A DNA stretch of 64,000 nucleotides from Glutamicibacter nicotianae (GCF_006539525.1 NZ_BJNE01000004.1:180876-244875); one strand, 5' to 3'. Counted from the first letter of the stretch, positions 9,046 through 18,448 are shown. Program-made: numbers and translations. The notes: generated by a model not told the origin, from the letters alone.

Positions 9046-9801
9046 ATGATTTCCCGTTTGCCCGGCGTGGCGCGCCGGTCCCTGCTGCTGCCGCTGTCAC
9101 TGGCCTGCCTGGTTTCATGTTCCCCGGTATCTGCACCTGCGCCCGATGCGCAACCGACCGCCTCTGCCACCAGCGAGCAGGTGGACTGCACCGTGGCCCG
9201 CTGCGTTGCTCTGACCTTCGATGACGGTCCCGGCCAATACACCGGACGGCTGCTCGACGAACTGGAGGCGGCGGATGCGCCAGCGACCTTCTTCCTCGTC
9301 GGGAAGAACATCGCCAAGTACCCCGAGACGGTCAAGCGCATGGCTGCCGAAGGCCACCAGCTGGGCAGCCACACCTGGGACCATGCGGATCTCACGTCGC
9401 TGACCCGGGAGCAGATAGAGCATGAGCTGGGGTGGACCAGCGATGCGGTGGAAAAGGCTGCCGGGAAGAAACCGACCGTCTTCCGGCCCCCCTATGGGAG
9501 CCACGGCGCCGTTTATGATCGACTGGTCCCCTACCCGTTGGTGCTATGGGATGTGGACACCCTGGATTGGAAGCACCATGATCCGAAGAAGACCGTGCGC
9601 ATCGCCATGGACGAAGCCCAGCCGGGATCGATCATCCTGATGCATGACATCCATGAGAGCTCAGTCAAGGCCGTGCCGGATCTGGCGAAGAAATTGAAGG
9701 CCGCTGGCTACACCCCGGTCACCGTGGACCAGCTCTTCAATGGCCAGCTGGAGAACTCGAAGGCCTACGCCTCGGCGCCGGCTCCCGGCTCTGCCAAATA
9801 G
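9046..9801 (+). CDS. Polysaccharide deacetylase (NodB domain) lipoprotein
   Basis: 251 residues. An N-terminal signal with lipobox LVSC marks Cys25 as the lipidation site, so the enzyme should be anchored outside the membrane. The NodB domain follows: TFDDGP (Asp59/Asp60), the zinc pair His109 and His113 in SHTWDH, RPPYG near 147-151, LWDVDTLDW, and the catalytic His200 in ILMHDIH. All five motifs are intact. The likely substrate is N-acetylated cell-wall glycan (peptidoglycan or a secondary polymer), and it may confer lysozyme resistance. Confidence 0.92.
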   Translation: MISRLPGVARRSLLLPLSLACLVSCSPVSAPAPDAQPTASATSEQVDCTVARCVALTFDDGPGQYTGRLLDELEAADAPATFFLVGKNIAKYPETVKRMAAEGHQLGSHTWDHADLTSLTREQIEHELGWTSDAVEKAAGKKPTVFRPPYGSHGAVYDRLVPYPLVLWDVDTLDWKHHDPKKTVRIAMDEAQPGSIILMHDIHESSVKAVPDLAKKLKAAGYTPVTVDQLFNGQLENSKAYASAPAPGSAK

Positions 9802-9822
9802 CTGCCCGCCAACGGCTGCCGC

Positions 9823-10254
9823 TCAGGGAGCCTGCTCTGCGTAGAGCCGCAGCTGGTCCAGCTTGTCGCCTTCGCTTTCACGGATATTCGCCGCCAGCTC
9901 CTCGCACTGCTCCACTGTCAGGTCCGGATTGATGATCGCCACCTGCAGCACTACCTCGGTGTGCCCCGCGTCATCCTTCAGGTCGTAGCGGTAGGAGAGC
10001 CCATCGGGATTTTCCGAGGTATGCAGGATCAGCAGGCGGTTCTCGATAAGGTCATGGACGCGATACACGCGTTCATGCCCGGCCACGCGGTACACGAGGT
10101 TGGTGCCGACCTTGAGTTCCGGGTCGTCCGAATGCATGGAACCGATGCCATGGATCCACAAGGGTGTTGCTGCCCAATCGGTAAGCAGCTCCCAGACACG
10201 GTGCACCGGCAAGTGGATGACCACGGTGCTCTCGAAGACGCTGAACTGGCTCAT
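9823..10254 (-). CDS. SRPBCC (START/Bet v1-like) family protein
   Basis: 143 residues from the ATG at 10254 (MSQFSVFESTVVIHLPVHRVWELLTDW). The opening strand, the helix with VWELLTDWAATPLW, and the pattern of beta strands ending in a long C-terminal helix match polyketide-cyclase/dehydrase-like SRPBCC proteins, which bind hydrophobic ligands. The open frame extends upstream, but the extra part is Gly/Arg-rich and not family-like. Function unknown; apparently monocistronic. Confidence 0.75.
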   Translation of the reverse strand: MSQFSVFESTVVIHLPVHRVWELLTDWAATPLWIHGIGSMHSDDPELKVGTNLVYRVAGHERVYRVHDLIENRLLILHTSENPDGLSYRYDLKDDAGHTEVVLQVAIINPDLTVEQCEELAANIRESEGDKLDQLRLYAEQAP

Positions 10255-10340
10255 ATGCGAATAGTGCCACCCTCGGCGGCCAAATGGAATAGTTCCACGG
10301 CTGTTGCCATGCGATCCATTTCCCGCTATCCAACGGCAAA

Positions 10341-10380
10341 GGCCGGCACCCAGCGAGCATGGTGCTGCTGGGTGCCGGCC
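10341..10380 (-). terminator. Strong hairpin terminator
   Basis: A perfect 14-bp stem (10341-10354 with 10367-10380). On the minus strand TTT follows. It ends transcription from the small acidic gene at 10397-10771. Confidence 0.8.
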
Positions 10381-10396
10381 TAAGCCGGGGGAAGAC

Positions 10397-10771
10397 TTAC
10401 CAGTCTTCGTCGCCGTCGTCATCTGCCTCGGAGATGCCCAGTTCGGGCTCGTTCTCGAGGTCGAAGTTGTACCAGGCCTCGGTGAAGTCGGCCATAGCGT
10501 CCAATGCGTCCTGCGCGTCGGAATCCAGCACCTCCATCGCCTCAGGGCTGTTGAGCACTGCGGTCACTGCGAGGAACGGGTGATTGTCGAAGTAATCGGT
10601 GGGGGTGGCATCCCCGTTGAACGTCAGGTTCTCGCTCTGCGCGAAGAGTTCGACGTACTGAGCCACTGCCTCAGGCAGACGGGTCAGGTTAATGCCAGTC
10701 AGGGACTCATTGTAGATTTCAGCAGTCGCGTCGGCCCACTGCTCAATGAGCTCTTCGCTCATCTGTGCCAT
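10397..10771 (-). CDS. Hypothetical small acidic protein
   Basis: 124 residues from the ATG at 10771, which is 7 bases after GAGGTGG; a GTG at 10783 is an alternative. The sequence is helical-looking and strongly acidic, and it ends in a Glu/Asp-rich tail (ELGISEADDDGDEDW). No catalytic motif, signal peptide or membrane segment is visible. I do not recognise the family. Its own terminator suggests a one-gene unit. Confidence 0.7.
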   Translation of the reverse strand: MAQMSEELIEQWADATAEIYNESLTGINLTRLPEAVAQYVELFAQSENLTFNGDATPTDYFDNHPFLAVTAVLNSPEAMEVLDSDAQDALDAMADFTEAWYNFDLENEPELGISEADDDGDEDW

Positions 10772-10967
10772 CAGATTATCCACCTCGTGGTCGGGGTTCT
10801 AGTGCTCACGGGATTCGGTAGCAATTCATCTTATTTCCTCAGCGGGCGCGTGCCAAGACAGAACGGCCCGCGCGGTTGTGATCTTCTACGCGCTACGGCG
10901 GTGGCCCGAAGCTGGCCGCTGGACAGTACCAGGTTCGGGCCTGCCTCGGCTTCCTGGTTAAAAGCGT

Positions 10968-11000
10968 CCAGCGGGCATCGTCCACAACGATACCCGCTGG
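10968..11000 (-). terminator. Terminator of the thiamine-diphosphate enzyme gene
   Basis: A 13-bp inverted repeat (10968-10980 with 10988-11000, one mismatch). On the minus strand CGCTTTTAA follows within a few bases. Confidence 0.75.
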
Positions 11001-11045
11001 AATTGCGCATCGCAGACCAGACGGTTTGCTGAAGAGAGCAAGCGC

Positions 11046-12701
11046 CTAGTAGGCCTTGACGCCCTGCTCCACCACCAAGTGGATCAACGCGAACTGCTTA
11101 TTCTCGTCGATAGCCCGCAGCGCACTTGCCAGTGCCGCCGGAACATCTGCATCATCCTCGACGCGGACGCCGAAGCCGCCGAAGGACTGCGCCATCAACG
11201 CGAAGTCGGGATTCAGCAGCTGGGTTCCGGAGACACGTTCCGGGTACTGGCGTTCCTGGTGGGTGCGGATGGTTCCGTACTGTTGGTTGTCCATGATGAT
11301 CACCAGCGGGGTGGCGCCGTACTGGGCGGCAGTTGCCAGCTCCTGGCCGTTCATCAAGAACTCGCCGTCACCGGCGATGCTCACCACGCGGCGGCCCGGG
11401 TAATTCAGCGATGCGGCGACCGCCGAAGGGATCGAGTAGCCCATGGAACCGTTGCGTGCCGAGAGCATGGAAGCGTAGCCGTTGGTCGGGAAGTAGCGGT
11501 GGGCCCAGTTGGTGTGCTCGCCGGCGCCGAAGGTCACCATGGCATCTTCCGGAAGGGATTCGACCAGATTGGCCATCATGGTGGCCATCTTTGCCTGGCC
11601 TTCGGATGGCTGTGCCGGTGGAAGCTCGGCGAACTTCTCCTGCTCGCCACGCATCCGCGAGGTCCATTCCTTCCAGGATTCCTTGACCGGCAGATCCATC
11701 AGCAGCAGGTCGCGGACGAAGACATCCGGCTTGGCGACAATCTGGTGCGATACCGGGCCGGAACGCCCGCGCAGCGACGGGTCGATGGTGACGAGGAAGT
11801 TCTTCTTGTCCCAGTTCTGGCGGACGTTGAAGCCGTCGGTGATGACATCGCCTGGAACCGTGCCGACGAAGATCAGCAGGTCAGTTTCCTCGAGCAGATC
11901 ATAGGTCGGCTTGGGGCGGCCGTAGCCGATCGGTCCGACATAGGATGGCGAGTTGAAAGGCACGGTGCCCTCGCAACGCCATTCGGCAGCGGCCGGCAGG
12001 TCGTGCTCCTCGAGCCAGCGGGTGAAGTCCGCGGCACCCTCGTGGGACCAGTCGTTGCCACCGAAGATGAACAGCGGCTTGTCTGCTTCCTGCAGGGCGG
12101 AGTTCAGCGCCTTCCAGTCGGTTACGGTCATGCCGCCGGTGGCCACCGGGATTTCCGGGTGGATTTCGGCAGAAATTTCGTTGCGGATGATGTCTTCCGG
12201 CAGGCCGACAACCACCGGGCCCGGGCGTCCGGACATCGCGGCGAACATTGCCTCGGCGACGACTTCGCTGGCGCGATCGGCGTGGTCCAGAATCATGACG
12301 CGCTTGGCGCCGGTGCCGAACCATGCCTTCGGATCGAATTCCTGAAAGGCTTCCTTTTCACGGTGCTCGAACGGGATCAATCCCACGAACAGCACCAGCG
12401 GGGTCGAGTCCTGCCATGCGGTATGCAGGCCGACGTGGGCATTGGCGGCTCCAGGTCCGCGGGTCACCATGGCAACGCCGGGACGCTGGTGCATCTTGCC
12501 TTCGGCTTCGGCCATGTAGGTGGCTCCGCCTTCGTGGCGGCAGACCACGGTTTCGATTGGCGAGTTATGCAGCCCGTCCAGGACATCCAGGTAGCTTTCA
12601 CCCGGTACTACGTAGGCTCGTTCCACGCCGTGCGCGGCAAGCGTGTCGACAATGACGTGTCCGGCCGACTTCTTCGTCAGGCCCTGACCTTTTTCACTCA
12701 T
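11046..12701 (-). CDS. Thiamine-diphosphate-dependent enzyme (acetolactate synthase-like)
   Basis: 551 residues with the three-domain layout of acetolactate synthase, oxalyl-CoA decarboxylase and similar enzymes. The conserved cofactor-activating glutamate is Glu57 in CRHEGGATYMAEA. The C-terminal cofactor motif is AGDGEFLMNGQELATAAQYG, ending in DNQQYGTIR. No small regulatory subunit gene is adjacent, so biosynthetic IlvB is less likely than a catabolic carboligase or decarboxylase. It diverges from the sodium-solute symporter at 13069, suggesting that the symporter may supply a 2-keto acid or related substrate (inference). Confidence 0.88.
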   Translation of the reverse strand: MSEKGQGLTKKSAGHVIVDTLAAHGVERAYVVPGESYLDVLDGLHNSPIETVVCRHEGGATYMAEAEGKMHQRPGVAMVTRGPGAANAHVGLHTAWQDSTPLVLFVGLIPFEHREKEAFQEFDPKAWFGTGAKRVMILDHADRASEVVAEAMFAAMSGRPGPVVVGLPEDIIRNEISAEIHPEIPVATGGMTVTDWKALNSALQEADKPLFIFGGNDWSHEGAADFTRWLEEHDLPAAAEWRCEGTVPFNSPSYVGPIGYGRPKPTYDLLEETDLLIFVGTVPGDVITDGFNVRQNWDKKNFLVTIDPSLRGRSGPVSHQIVAKPDVFVRDLLLMDLPVKESWKEWTSRMRGEQEKFAELPPAQPSEGQAKMATMMANLVESLPEDAMVTFGAGEHTNWAHRYFPTNGYASMLSARNGSMGYSIPSAVAASLNYPGRRVVSIAGDGEFLMNGQELATAAQYGATPLVIIMDNQQYGTIRTHQERQYPERVSGTQLLNPDFALMAQSFGGFGVRVEDDADVPAALASALRAIDENKQFALIHLVVEQGVKAY

Positions 12702-13068
12702 CTTCTAGGCGTCTTTCTGGTTTCGGGAAATCATCTGACGCAACGGCGGGGAAACGGCCCTGCTGGCCAACGATGCAACGCTGCGTCAACCTGAAACAGT
12801 ACTAAACAAGCTGCGACTGCACACATTGCCGATCGAATGCTACGCATATGTGACACGATGCCGTACGTGAAGCATATTTCGACGCAAAATGTCTAGAAAG
12901 TTTCACTGGATGGAACAGTTTGATTCATCACATTACGGCTGGCGCGAGCCGGGTGGCAGGCAATAATTGCCAATTTCATTGATCGGCGACTTAAGCGCGA
13001 GTAGCCTATGGTGCAACAAAAGTTTACTTACGGTAAGCGCTGCATGCGCCCGGACATCGAGGTTCTCC
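12702..13068. other. Intergenic region between divergent genes, with two short palindromes
   Basis: 367 bases without a convincing gene. They must hold the promoters of both the thiamine-diphosphate enzyme gene and the symporter. Two perfect odd palindromes are present: GGCAATAATTGCC at 12959-12971 and CTTACGGTAAG at 13027-13037, both on the symporter side. A TTG-initiated N-terminal extension of the symporter from 12967 is possible but unlikely. Confidence 0.6.
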
Positions 13069-14583
13069 ATGGAATTCATCAACGGCGCGATTGTCGCCGC
13101 CTATCTGGCCGCAATGCTGGCCTTTGGCTGGTGGGGCAAGTCCCGCACCAAGAACAGCAGCGACTACCTGGTGGCCGGCCGCCGCCTCGGCCCGTTCCTC
13201 TATACCGGAACCATGGCCGCAGTGGTGCTTGGCGGCGCCTCCACCGTGGGCGGCGTGGGCCTGGGCTACAAGTGGGGCATTTCCGGCATGTGGCTCGTGG
13301 TCGCCATCGGCGCCGGCGTGATCCTGCTGTCGCTGGCGTTCGCCCCGACGCTGCAGAAGCTCAAGGTCTTCACCGTTTCGCAAATGCTCTCCCTGCGCTA
13401 TGGAAGCCAGACAGCTACAAACACCTCCGGCATCGTCATGCTGGCCTATACGCTGATGCTCTGCGCCACCTCCACCAGCGCCTACGCCACCATCTTCGTG
13501 GTGCTCTTCGGCTGGGAGAAATGGCTGGCCATCGCCATCGGCGGCGCCATCGTGGTCGTCTATTCGACCATCGGCGGCATGTGGTCCATTACCCTGGCCG
13601 ATCAGGTGCAGTTCATCATCAAGACCATCGGCATCTTCGCCCTGATGCTGCCGTTCTCCATGCATGCCGCCGGCGGCCTGGACGGCATCCGCGAACGCAT
13701 CGGTGCAGAATTCTTCGACATCACCGGCATCGGCGTGCAGTCCATCATCACCTACTTCGTGGTCTACACCCTGGGCCTGCTGATCGGTCAGGACATCTGG
13801 CAGCGCGTGTTCACCGCGAAGACCCCGAAGGTTGCCCGCTGGGGCGGCACCACCGCCGGGATCTACTGCATCATCTACGGCATCGCCGGCGCGCTCATCG
13901 GCATGGCGGCCAAGGTCGCCCTGCCGGATATCGCCGGGGCGGCAGACAACAAGGACGTGGTCTACGCCGAGGTCGCCACCCAGCTGCTGCCGGTAGCCGT
14001 GGGCGGATTGGTCATGGCCGCCGCCGTGGCCGCGATGATGTCCACCGCGTCGGGCGCGCTGATTGCAGCGGCTACCGTGGCCCGTACCGACGTGACCCCA
14101 TTCGTGGCCAGCTGGTTCGGCGAGGATATCCAGGTGAACACCGATGTCAACCCGGAGCACGACGTACGGGCGAACCGCATTTGGGTGCTGGTCCTCGGCA
14201 TCGTCACCGTGACCCTGGCGATCCTCGTCGACGACGTGGTCGCCGCGCTGACCATCGCCTACGACATCCTGGTCGGCGGCCTGCTGGTGGCCATCATCGG
14301 CGGCCTGCTGTGGAAGCGCGGCAACGGCGCGGGCGCAACTGCGTCCATGGCCGTGGGCACCGTGGTCACGCTGGGCACCATGATCATCTTGGAGATCCAA
14401 GCTGAGAACAAGTTCGATGGCGTCTACGCCAACGAACCGATCTACTATGGCCTGATCGCGTCCGCGGCGACCTTTGCCGTGGTCTCCGCTGTCACCAAGG
14501 CCACCGATTCCAAGGTGCTCACCCAGTGGAACTTGCGGGTCTCGGGCAAATCCAAGGAAGAAGGCGTCAGCGTCGAACCGTAG
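13069..14583 (+). CDS. Sodium:solute symporter family protein
   Basis: 504 residues from the ATG at 13069, which follows GAGG at 13058-13061. It has about 13 hydrophobic segments with the SSS-family start (INGAIVAAYLAAMLAFGWWGKSRT...SSDYLVAGRRL) and the AAVAAMMSTASGALIAAATV segment, which carries the Ser/Thr sodium-site region. It imports an organic solute (sugar, carboxylate, amino acid or similar) with sodium. The substrate cannot be read from sequence; the divergent thiamine-diphosphate enzyme is the only functional hint. Confidence 0.9.
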   Translation: MEFINGAIVAAYLAAMLAFGWWGKSRTKNSSDYLVAGRRLGPFLYTGTMAAVVLGGASTVGGVGLGYKWGISGMWLVVAIGAGVILLSLAFAPTLQKLKVFTVSQMLSLRYGSQTATNTSGIVMLAYTLMLCATSTSAYATIFVVLFGWEKWLAIAIGGAIVVVYSTIGGMWSITLADQVQFIIKTIGIFALMLPFSMHAAGGLDGIRERIGAEFFDITGIGVQSIITYFVVYTLGLLIGQDIWQRVFTAKTPKVARWGGTTAGIYCIIYGIAGALIGMAAKVALPDIAGAADNKDVVYAEVATQLLPVAVGGLVMAAAVAAMMSTASGALIAAATVARTDVTPFVASWFGEDIQVNTDVNPEHDVRANRIWVLVLGIVTVTLAILVDDVVAALTIAYDILVGGLLVAIIGGLLWKRGNGAGATASMAVGTVVTLGTMIILEIQAENKFDGVYANEPIYYGLIASAATFAVVSAVTKATDSKVLTQWNLRVSGKSKEEGVSVEP

Positions 14584-14641
14584 CCGCTCCGCTGGCGGAA
14601 GGTTCTCCTCTGGGCACCGGTACTCCGCTTATGACAGGTAT

Positions 14642-14682
14642 GAGGAAACCCCCAGCAGGATGCTCCTACTGGGGGTTTCCTC
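14642..14682. terminator. Bidirectional terminator between symporter and purA
   Basis: An 18-bp inverted repeat (14642-14659 with 14665-14682, one mismatch) containing A-rich and T-rich flanks inside its own arms. It sits between two convergent genes and can serve both. Confidence 0.85.
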
Positions 14683-14695
14683 GTAACTGTCGGAA

Positions 14696-15985
14696 CTAGT
14701 CGTTGATCAGATCGTGGCGCACGATGGTCTGGTCGCGGTCAGGACCCACGCCAATGGCGGAGATCCGGGTGCCGCTGATCTTCTCGAGGGCCAGGATGTA
14801 GTTGCGGGCGTTCTCCGGCAGGTCTTCCAGGGTCTTGGCCCCGGAGATGTCCTCGGTCCAGCCCGGGAAGTACTCGAAGATCGGCTTCGCGTGGTGGAAC
14901 TCGGTCTGCGTCATCGGCATCTCGTCATGGCGCACGCCATCCACGTCGTAGGCAACGCAGACCGGGATCTGCTCGATGTTGGTGAGCACATCCAGCTTGG
15001 TCACGAAGTAGTCGGTGAAGCCGTTCACGCGCGAAGCGTGGCGGGCCAGCACCGCGTCGTACCAGCCGCAACGACGTGGGCGCCCGGTGTTCACGCCGTA
15101 CTCGCCGCCGGTCTTCTGCAGGTAGATGCCCATGTCGTCGAACAGTTCGGTGGGGAACGGGCCGGCACCCACGCGGGTGGTGTAGGCCTTGATGATGCCG
15201 ATCGAACGGGTGATGCGGGTCGGGCCGATGCCCGAGCCCACCGAAGCGCCGCCGGCGGTCGGGTTGGAAGAGGTCACGAACGGGTAGGTGCCGTGGTCCA
15301 CGTCCAGGAAGGTGGCCTGGCCGCCTTCCATCAGCACGACCTTGTCCTCGTCCAGCGCCTTGTTCAGCTCGTAGGTGGAGTCGATCACCAGCGGGCGCAG
15401 GCGCTCGGCGTAGGACAGGAAGTACTCGACGATTTCCTCGACCTCAACGCTGCGGCGGTTGTAGATCTTGACCAGCAGCTCGTTCTTCTGGCGCAGCGCG
15501 CCTTCGACCTTCTGGCGCAGGATCGATTCGTCGAAGACGTCCTGCACGCGGACGCCCAGGCGTCCGACCTTGTCCATGTAGGCCGGGCCGATGCCGCGGC
15601 CGGTGGTGCCGATGGCCCGCTTGCCCAGGAAGCGTTCGGTGACCTTGTCCATGGTCTGGTGGTACGGGGCCACCAGGTGGGCGTTGGCCGAAACGCGCAG
15701 CTTGGAGGTATCGGCACCGCGGGACTCCAGGCCATCGATCTCTTCGAAGAGGGCCTCAAGGTTCACCACGCAGCCATTTCCGATAATCGGAGTGGCATTC
15801 GGGGAAAGGATGCCGGCTGGAAGGAGCTTGAGCTCGTACTTCTCGCCGCCTACGACCACTGTGTGCCCGGCGTTGTTGCCGCCGTTTGGCTTCACTACGT
15901 AGTCGACCTTGCCACCGAGCAGGTCGGTAGCCTTTCCTTTGCCTTCATCGCCCCATTGGGCTCCGACGATCACGATTGCTGGCAT
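14696..15985 (-). CDS. purA: Adenylosuccinate synthetase
   Basis: 429 residues, the usual length. It joins IMP and aspartate using GTP in the first committed step to AMP. The phosphate loop [12 protein letters not shown] carries catalytic Asp13, and NGGNNAGHT carries catalytic His41. [11 protein letters not shown] and the C-terminal GTP-binding TTTGRPR-type region ([13 protein letters not shown]) are intact. A strong GGGGGAGG site precedes the ATG. It is transcribed alone and ends at the shared terminator. Confidence 0.98.
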   Translation of the reverse strand: MPAIVIVGAQWGDEGKGKATDLLGGKVDYVVKPNGGNNAGHTVVVGGEKYELKLLPAGILSPNATPIIGNGCVVNLEALFEEIDGLESRGADTSKLRVSANAHLVAPYHQTMDKVTERFLGKRAIGTTGRGIGPAYMDKVGRLGVRVQDVFDESILRQKVEGALRQKNELLVKIYNRRSVEVEEIVEYFLSYAERLRPLVIDSTYELNKALDEDKVVLMEGGQATFLDVDHGTYPFVTSSNPTAGGASVGSGIGPTRITRSIGIIKAYTTRVGAGPFPTELFDDMGIYLQKTGGEYGVNTGRPRRCGWYDAVLARHASRVNGFTDYFVTKLDVLTNIEQIPVCVAYDVDGVRHDEMPMTQTEFHHAKPIFEYFPGWTEDISGAKTLEDLPENARNYILALEKISGTRISAIGVGPDRDQTIVRHDLIND

Positions 15986-16211
15986 GGGATCCTCCCCCTT
16001 GCTTTAAGCAGCGGTTGCGGCGTGCTTAGCGCCGTCCCGGCACGGTGCCGGGCAAAAAATATACCCCTGTCCTGCTCACTGAAACCCGGAGGTCCGTTGC
16101 AAGAGTTAGGGGCTCTTACGACCAAAGTTTACCGAAACGATTAGCGAATCTCGAGCTGTAGGTCACGGAGCCAAGGTTATTCGTGGATATCCGCGGCATT
16201 TTCAAGCAAAC

Positions 16212-16234
16212 TTGACCCTGATACAGTGTGAGGG
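16212..16234 (+). promoter_or_regulatory. Candidate MerR-type operator/promoter
   Basis: TTGACC (16212-16217) overlaps an imperfect inverted repeat, CCCTGATACA/GTGTGAGGG (16216-16234), just before the MerR gene. Dyads in an over-long promoter spacer are characteristic of MerR targets. A matching -10 element is not obvious, so autoregulation is a proposal. Confidence 0.45.
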
Positions 16235-16248
16235 CGGAGAACTGAAGC

Positions 16249-17046
16249 ATGTTATCCATCGGGGCGTTTGCGCAGATCGGCCAGGTGACCCACCGCATGC
16301 TGCGGCACTGGGATGCCGCCGGGGTGCTCAAGCCCGCCCACGTAGACCCGTTCAGCGGCTACCGTTCCTACGACCCTTCCCAGCTTCAGCGCTTGCATCA
16401 GATAGTGGCCTTGCGCGAGCTGGGTTTCGGCTTGGAAGAGGTTTCCTTGGTCCTGGATCAGGGAACCACCACGGAAAAGATTGCTGAGCACTTGCAGCAC
16501 CGTGCCGCGCAGGTCGAGGCCGAACATCGGCTCGCCACGCAGCGGCTGGCCGATGTGCAACGGCGCCTGCGCTTGATCTCGAAGGAGAATCTCATGTCAC
16601 GCATTGAAATCATCCATAAGCCACTGCCCGCAGTGCGCTTGGCCGCAGGCCGCTTAACGGTGGCCGAGCAAGCTGAAATCGCTGGTCGCATCGGCCCGCT
16701 CTTCGACAGCATCGCGCAGTCCATTCAGGGCCAAAGCCTTGCCACGCCCATTGCGCAATACAACGGAACCGAAGATGGAGTAGAGGTCATCGCCGGATAC
16801 GCCACTAGCGCTCCCGACCTTGCCGATGTCGAAATCATCGAGCTCCCCGCGGTGCCCGAAGCCATCTGCGGAGTGCACCTTGGCTCCATGGACACCATCC
16901 ATGAAAGCTGGCAGGCCGTGCACGAAGAAGTCCTGGCCCGCGGCTTGGTTCCGACCGGTCCATGCCGCGAAGTCTACGTGCGTGCCGTATCAGAAGACCA
17001 AGCGGATTGGGTGACCGAACTTCAGCAGCCGGTCGGCACCCCTTAA
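16249..17046 (+). CDS. MerR-family regulator with GyrI-like effector domain
   Basis: 265 residues. The N-terminal MerR winged helix covers about 1-75 (IGAFAQIGQVTHRMLRHWDAAGVLKP...GYRSYDPSQLQRLHQIVALRELGF). A coiled dimerisation helix spans about 80-115. A C-terminal domain from about 120 resembles the GyrI/BmrR drug-binding fold (KPLPAVRLAAGRLT). BmrR-type proteins bind cationic drugs and activate efflux genes; here no efflux gene is adjacent, so the target is probably elsewhere or its own promoter. Confidence 0.88.
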   Translation: MLSIGAFAQIGQVTHRMLRHWDAAGVLKPAHVDPFSGYRSYDPSQLQRLHQIVALRELGFGLEEVSLVLDQGTTTEKIAEHLQHRAAQVEAEHRLATQRLADVQRRLRLISKENLMSRIEIIHKPLPAVRLAAGRLTVAEQAEIAGRIGPLFDSIAQSIQGQSLATPIAQYNGTEDGVEVIAGYATSAPDLADVEIIELPAVPEAICGVHLGSMDTIHESWQAVHEEVLARGLVPTGPCREVYVRAVSEDQADWVTELQQPVGTP

Positions 17047-17305
17047 CCCACATCCTCCGAACTGCCTCGGCTGGCCCTGGCCGTTGCCAATGAAGGCAGC
17101 GGCCACTATCAGGTACGGCACGCAAGTGAATGCAATTCAACGGATAGACGCAAGATTGCCCACGACGCTACAAGGTGAGGTACGGACAGGTCGGGTCGTC
17201 TTGCCCCATGTATGCCGCCACCGGTGGACGTTCATCTTCCTCCACCGGAATTCCATGAGTGTTCTGACTACAGGGTCTCCGATAAACGCTGTGGCGCTGT
17301 GATGC

Positions 17306-18307
17306 TTACCCTGCCGGATGGGAAGTAGAGCGGCGCGGCATAAGCACCGGCATGGCTCGCCTAATGGGGTTTGGGTCCGGATTTGCCAGCAGGTCGAGAG
17401 CCGTTTCTGCAATATTGTCGAAGGGCACACGAACCGATGTGAGGGACACCGGAAGCCGCTCCGCCAAAGGTATGTCGTTGTAGCCGACGATTGAAAGGTC
17501 ACGCCCAATTTTCAATCCCGCCTGTTCAGCAGCGGTCATGATTCCTATGGCGATGTTATCGTTGGCGGCAAAGATCGCCGTTGGCGGATCTTGAGCCAGT
17601 AGCTCTTTGCCAAACGCTATGCCTGCCTCGATACCGTAACTGGCAAAGATGATCCTGGATGCATCAATGCTGATTCCACCCTCCTCCAGCGCCTGCTTAG
17701 CGCCGGCTACTCGATCGTGGGCGCTGGAAGTGAATTCCGGACCGGTAATTATTGCAATGTTCTTATGCCCGAGATCTACCAGATGGCGCACGGCAAAGTA
17801 GCCACCCTGGAAATCGTCGCCAAGCGAAGAGGGGCTGGTGCCGTCGGTTCGAAGTACCAGTGCGTGGCGCAGGCTTTTTTGCCGCAGCGAGGCCGGCAGC
17901 GTGTCATCCATGCGCGCTGTTGCCAGAATGACACTGTCCACATTGCGGTCCAGCAGTCGTTCCACTGCTTGGATCTCGTCGTCAGGGTCATCACCGCTTG
18001 TTGTCACCACAGCGACATGTCCGCGCTTGCGCGCCGCGCGCTCAATGGCTTCGAACATGAGTGCCATGACCGCGTCAGTCAATCGGGGAACAACCACTCC
18101 AATCAGAGTGGTCTCTCCACGGCGCAGGCTGGAGGCATAGGTATTGCGACGGTAGCCCAGTTCTTCGGCAATTTCCCTGACGCGCTTGGCGGTTTCGGAT
18201 TTTGACTGGATGCGATCGTCGAGGACACGGCTGACCGTCGAAGTGCTAACACCAGCCTTCACCGCGACATCACGCAAAGTGACTGGTCGATGAATCATTT
18301 CATGCAT
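17306..18307 (-). CDS. LacI-family transcriptional repressor
   Basis: 333 residues. The helix-turn-helix is at about 8-30 (VTLRDVAVKAGVSTSTVSRVLDD), followed by the hinge (RNTYASSLRRGETTLIGVVVP) and a periplasmic-binding-protein-like effector domain. The ATG at 18307 is 7 bases after GGGAGG. It is divergent from the aldolase gene, and a nested palindrome lies between them at 18391-18420. It most likely represses the aldolase-transporter pair and is released by the substrate or a product. Confidence 0.92.
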   Translation of the reverse strand: MHEMIHRPVTLRDVAVKAGVSTSTVSRVLDDRIQSKSETAKRVREIAEELGYRRNTYASSLRRGETTLIGVVVPRLTDAVMALMFEAIERAARKRGHVAVVTTSGDDPDDEIQAVERLLDRNVDSVILATARMDDTLPASLRQKSLRHALVLRTDGTSPSSLGDDFQGGYFAVRHLVDLGHKNIAIITGPEFTSSAHDRVAGAKQALEEGGISIDASRIIFASYGIEAGIAFGKELLAQDPPTAIFAANDNIAIGIMTAAEQAGLKIGRDLSIVGYNDIPLAERLPVSLTSVRVPFDNIAETALDLLANPDPNPIRRAMPVLMPRRSTSHPAG

Positions 18308-18356
18308 TGCGAAACCTCCCTACCCAAAGAATTTTATCAGTGACGCGAGTTACCCC

Positions 18357-18420
18357 TTGACATGATTCAGATCATACATTCATACTTGAAATCGTTCCTG
18401 CAAACGTTCCCGTGAACGAT
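18357..18420 (+). promoter_or_regulatory. Promoter and LacI-type operator for the aldolase/transporter operon
   Basis: A consensus -35 TTGACA (18357-18362) and CATACT (18381-18386, 18-bp spacer) form a plausible promoter. The operator starts 4 bases later: ATCGTTC (18391-18397) and GAACGAT (18414-18420) are perfect inverted arms centred exactly on the palindrome AACGTT (18403-18408). The operator therefore covers the expected transcription start, a repressing position. Confidence 0.75.
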
Positions 18421-18448
18421 TGCAAAATCCAAGTTAGGAGACATTGAA

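Noticed and set aside
12967..13068. TTG-initiated longer form of the symporter
   Set aside because: The extension is not membrane-like or family-like; the ATG at 13069 has a good ribosome site and matches the SSS start.
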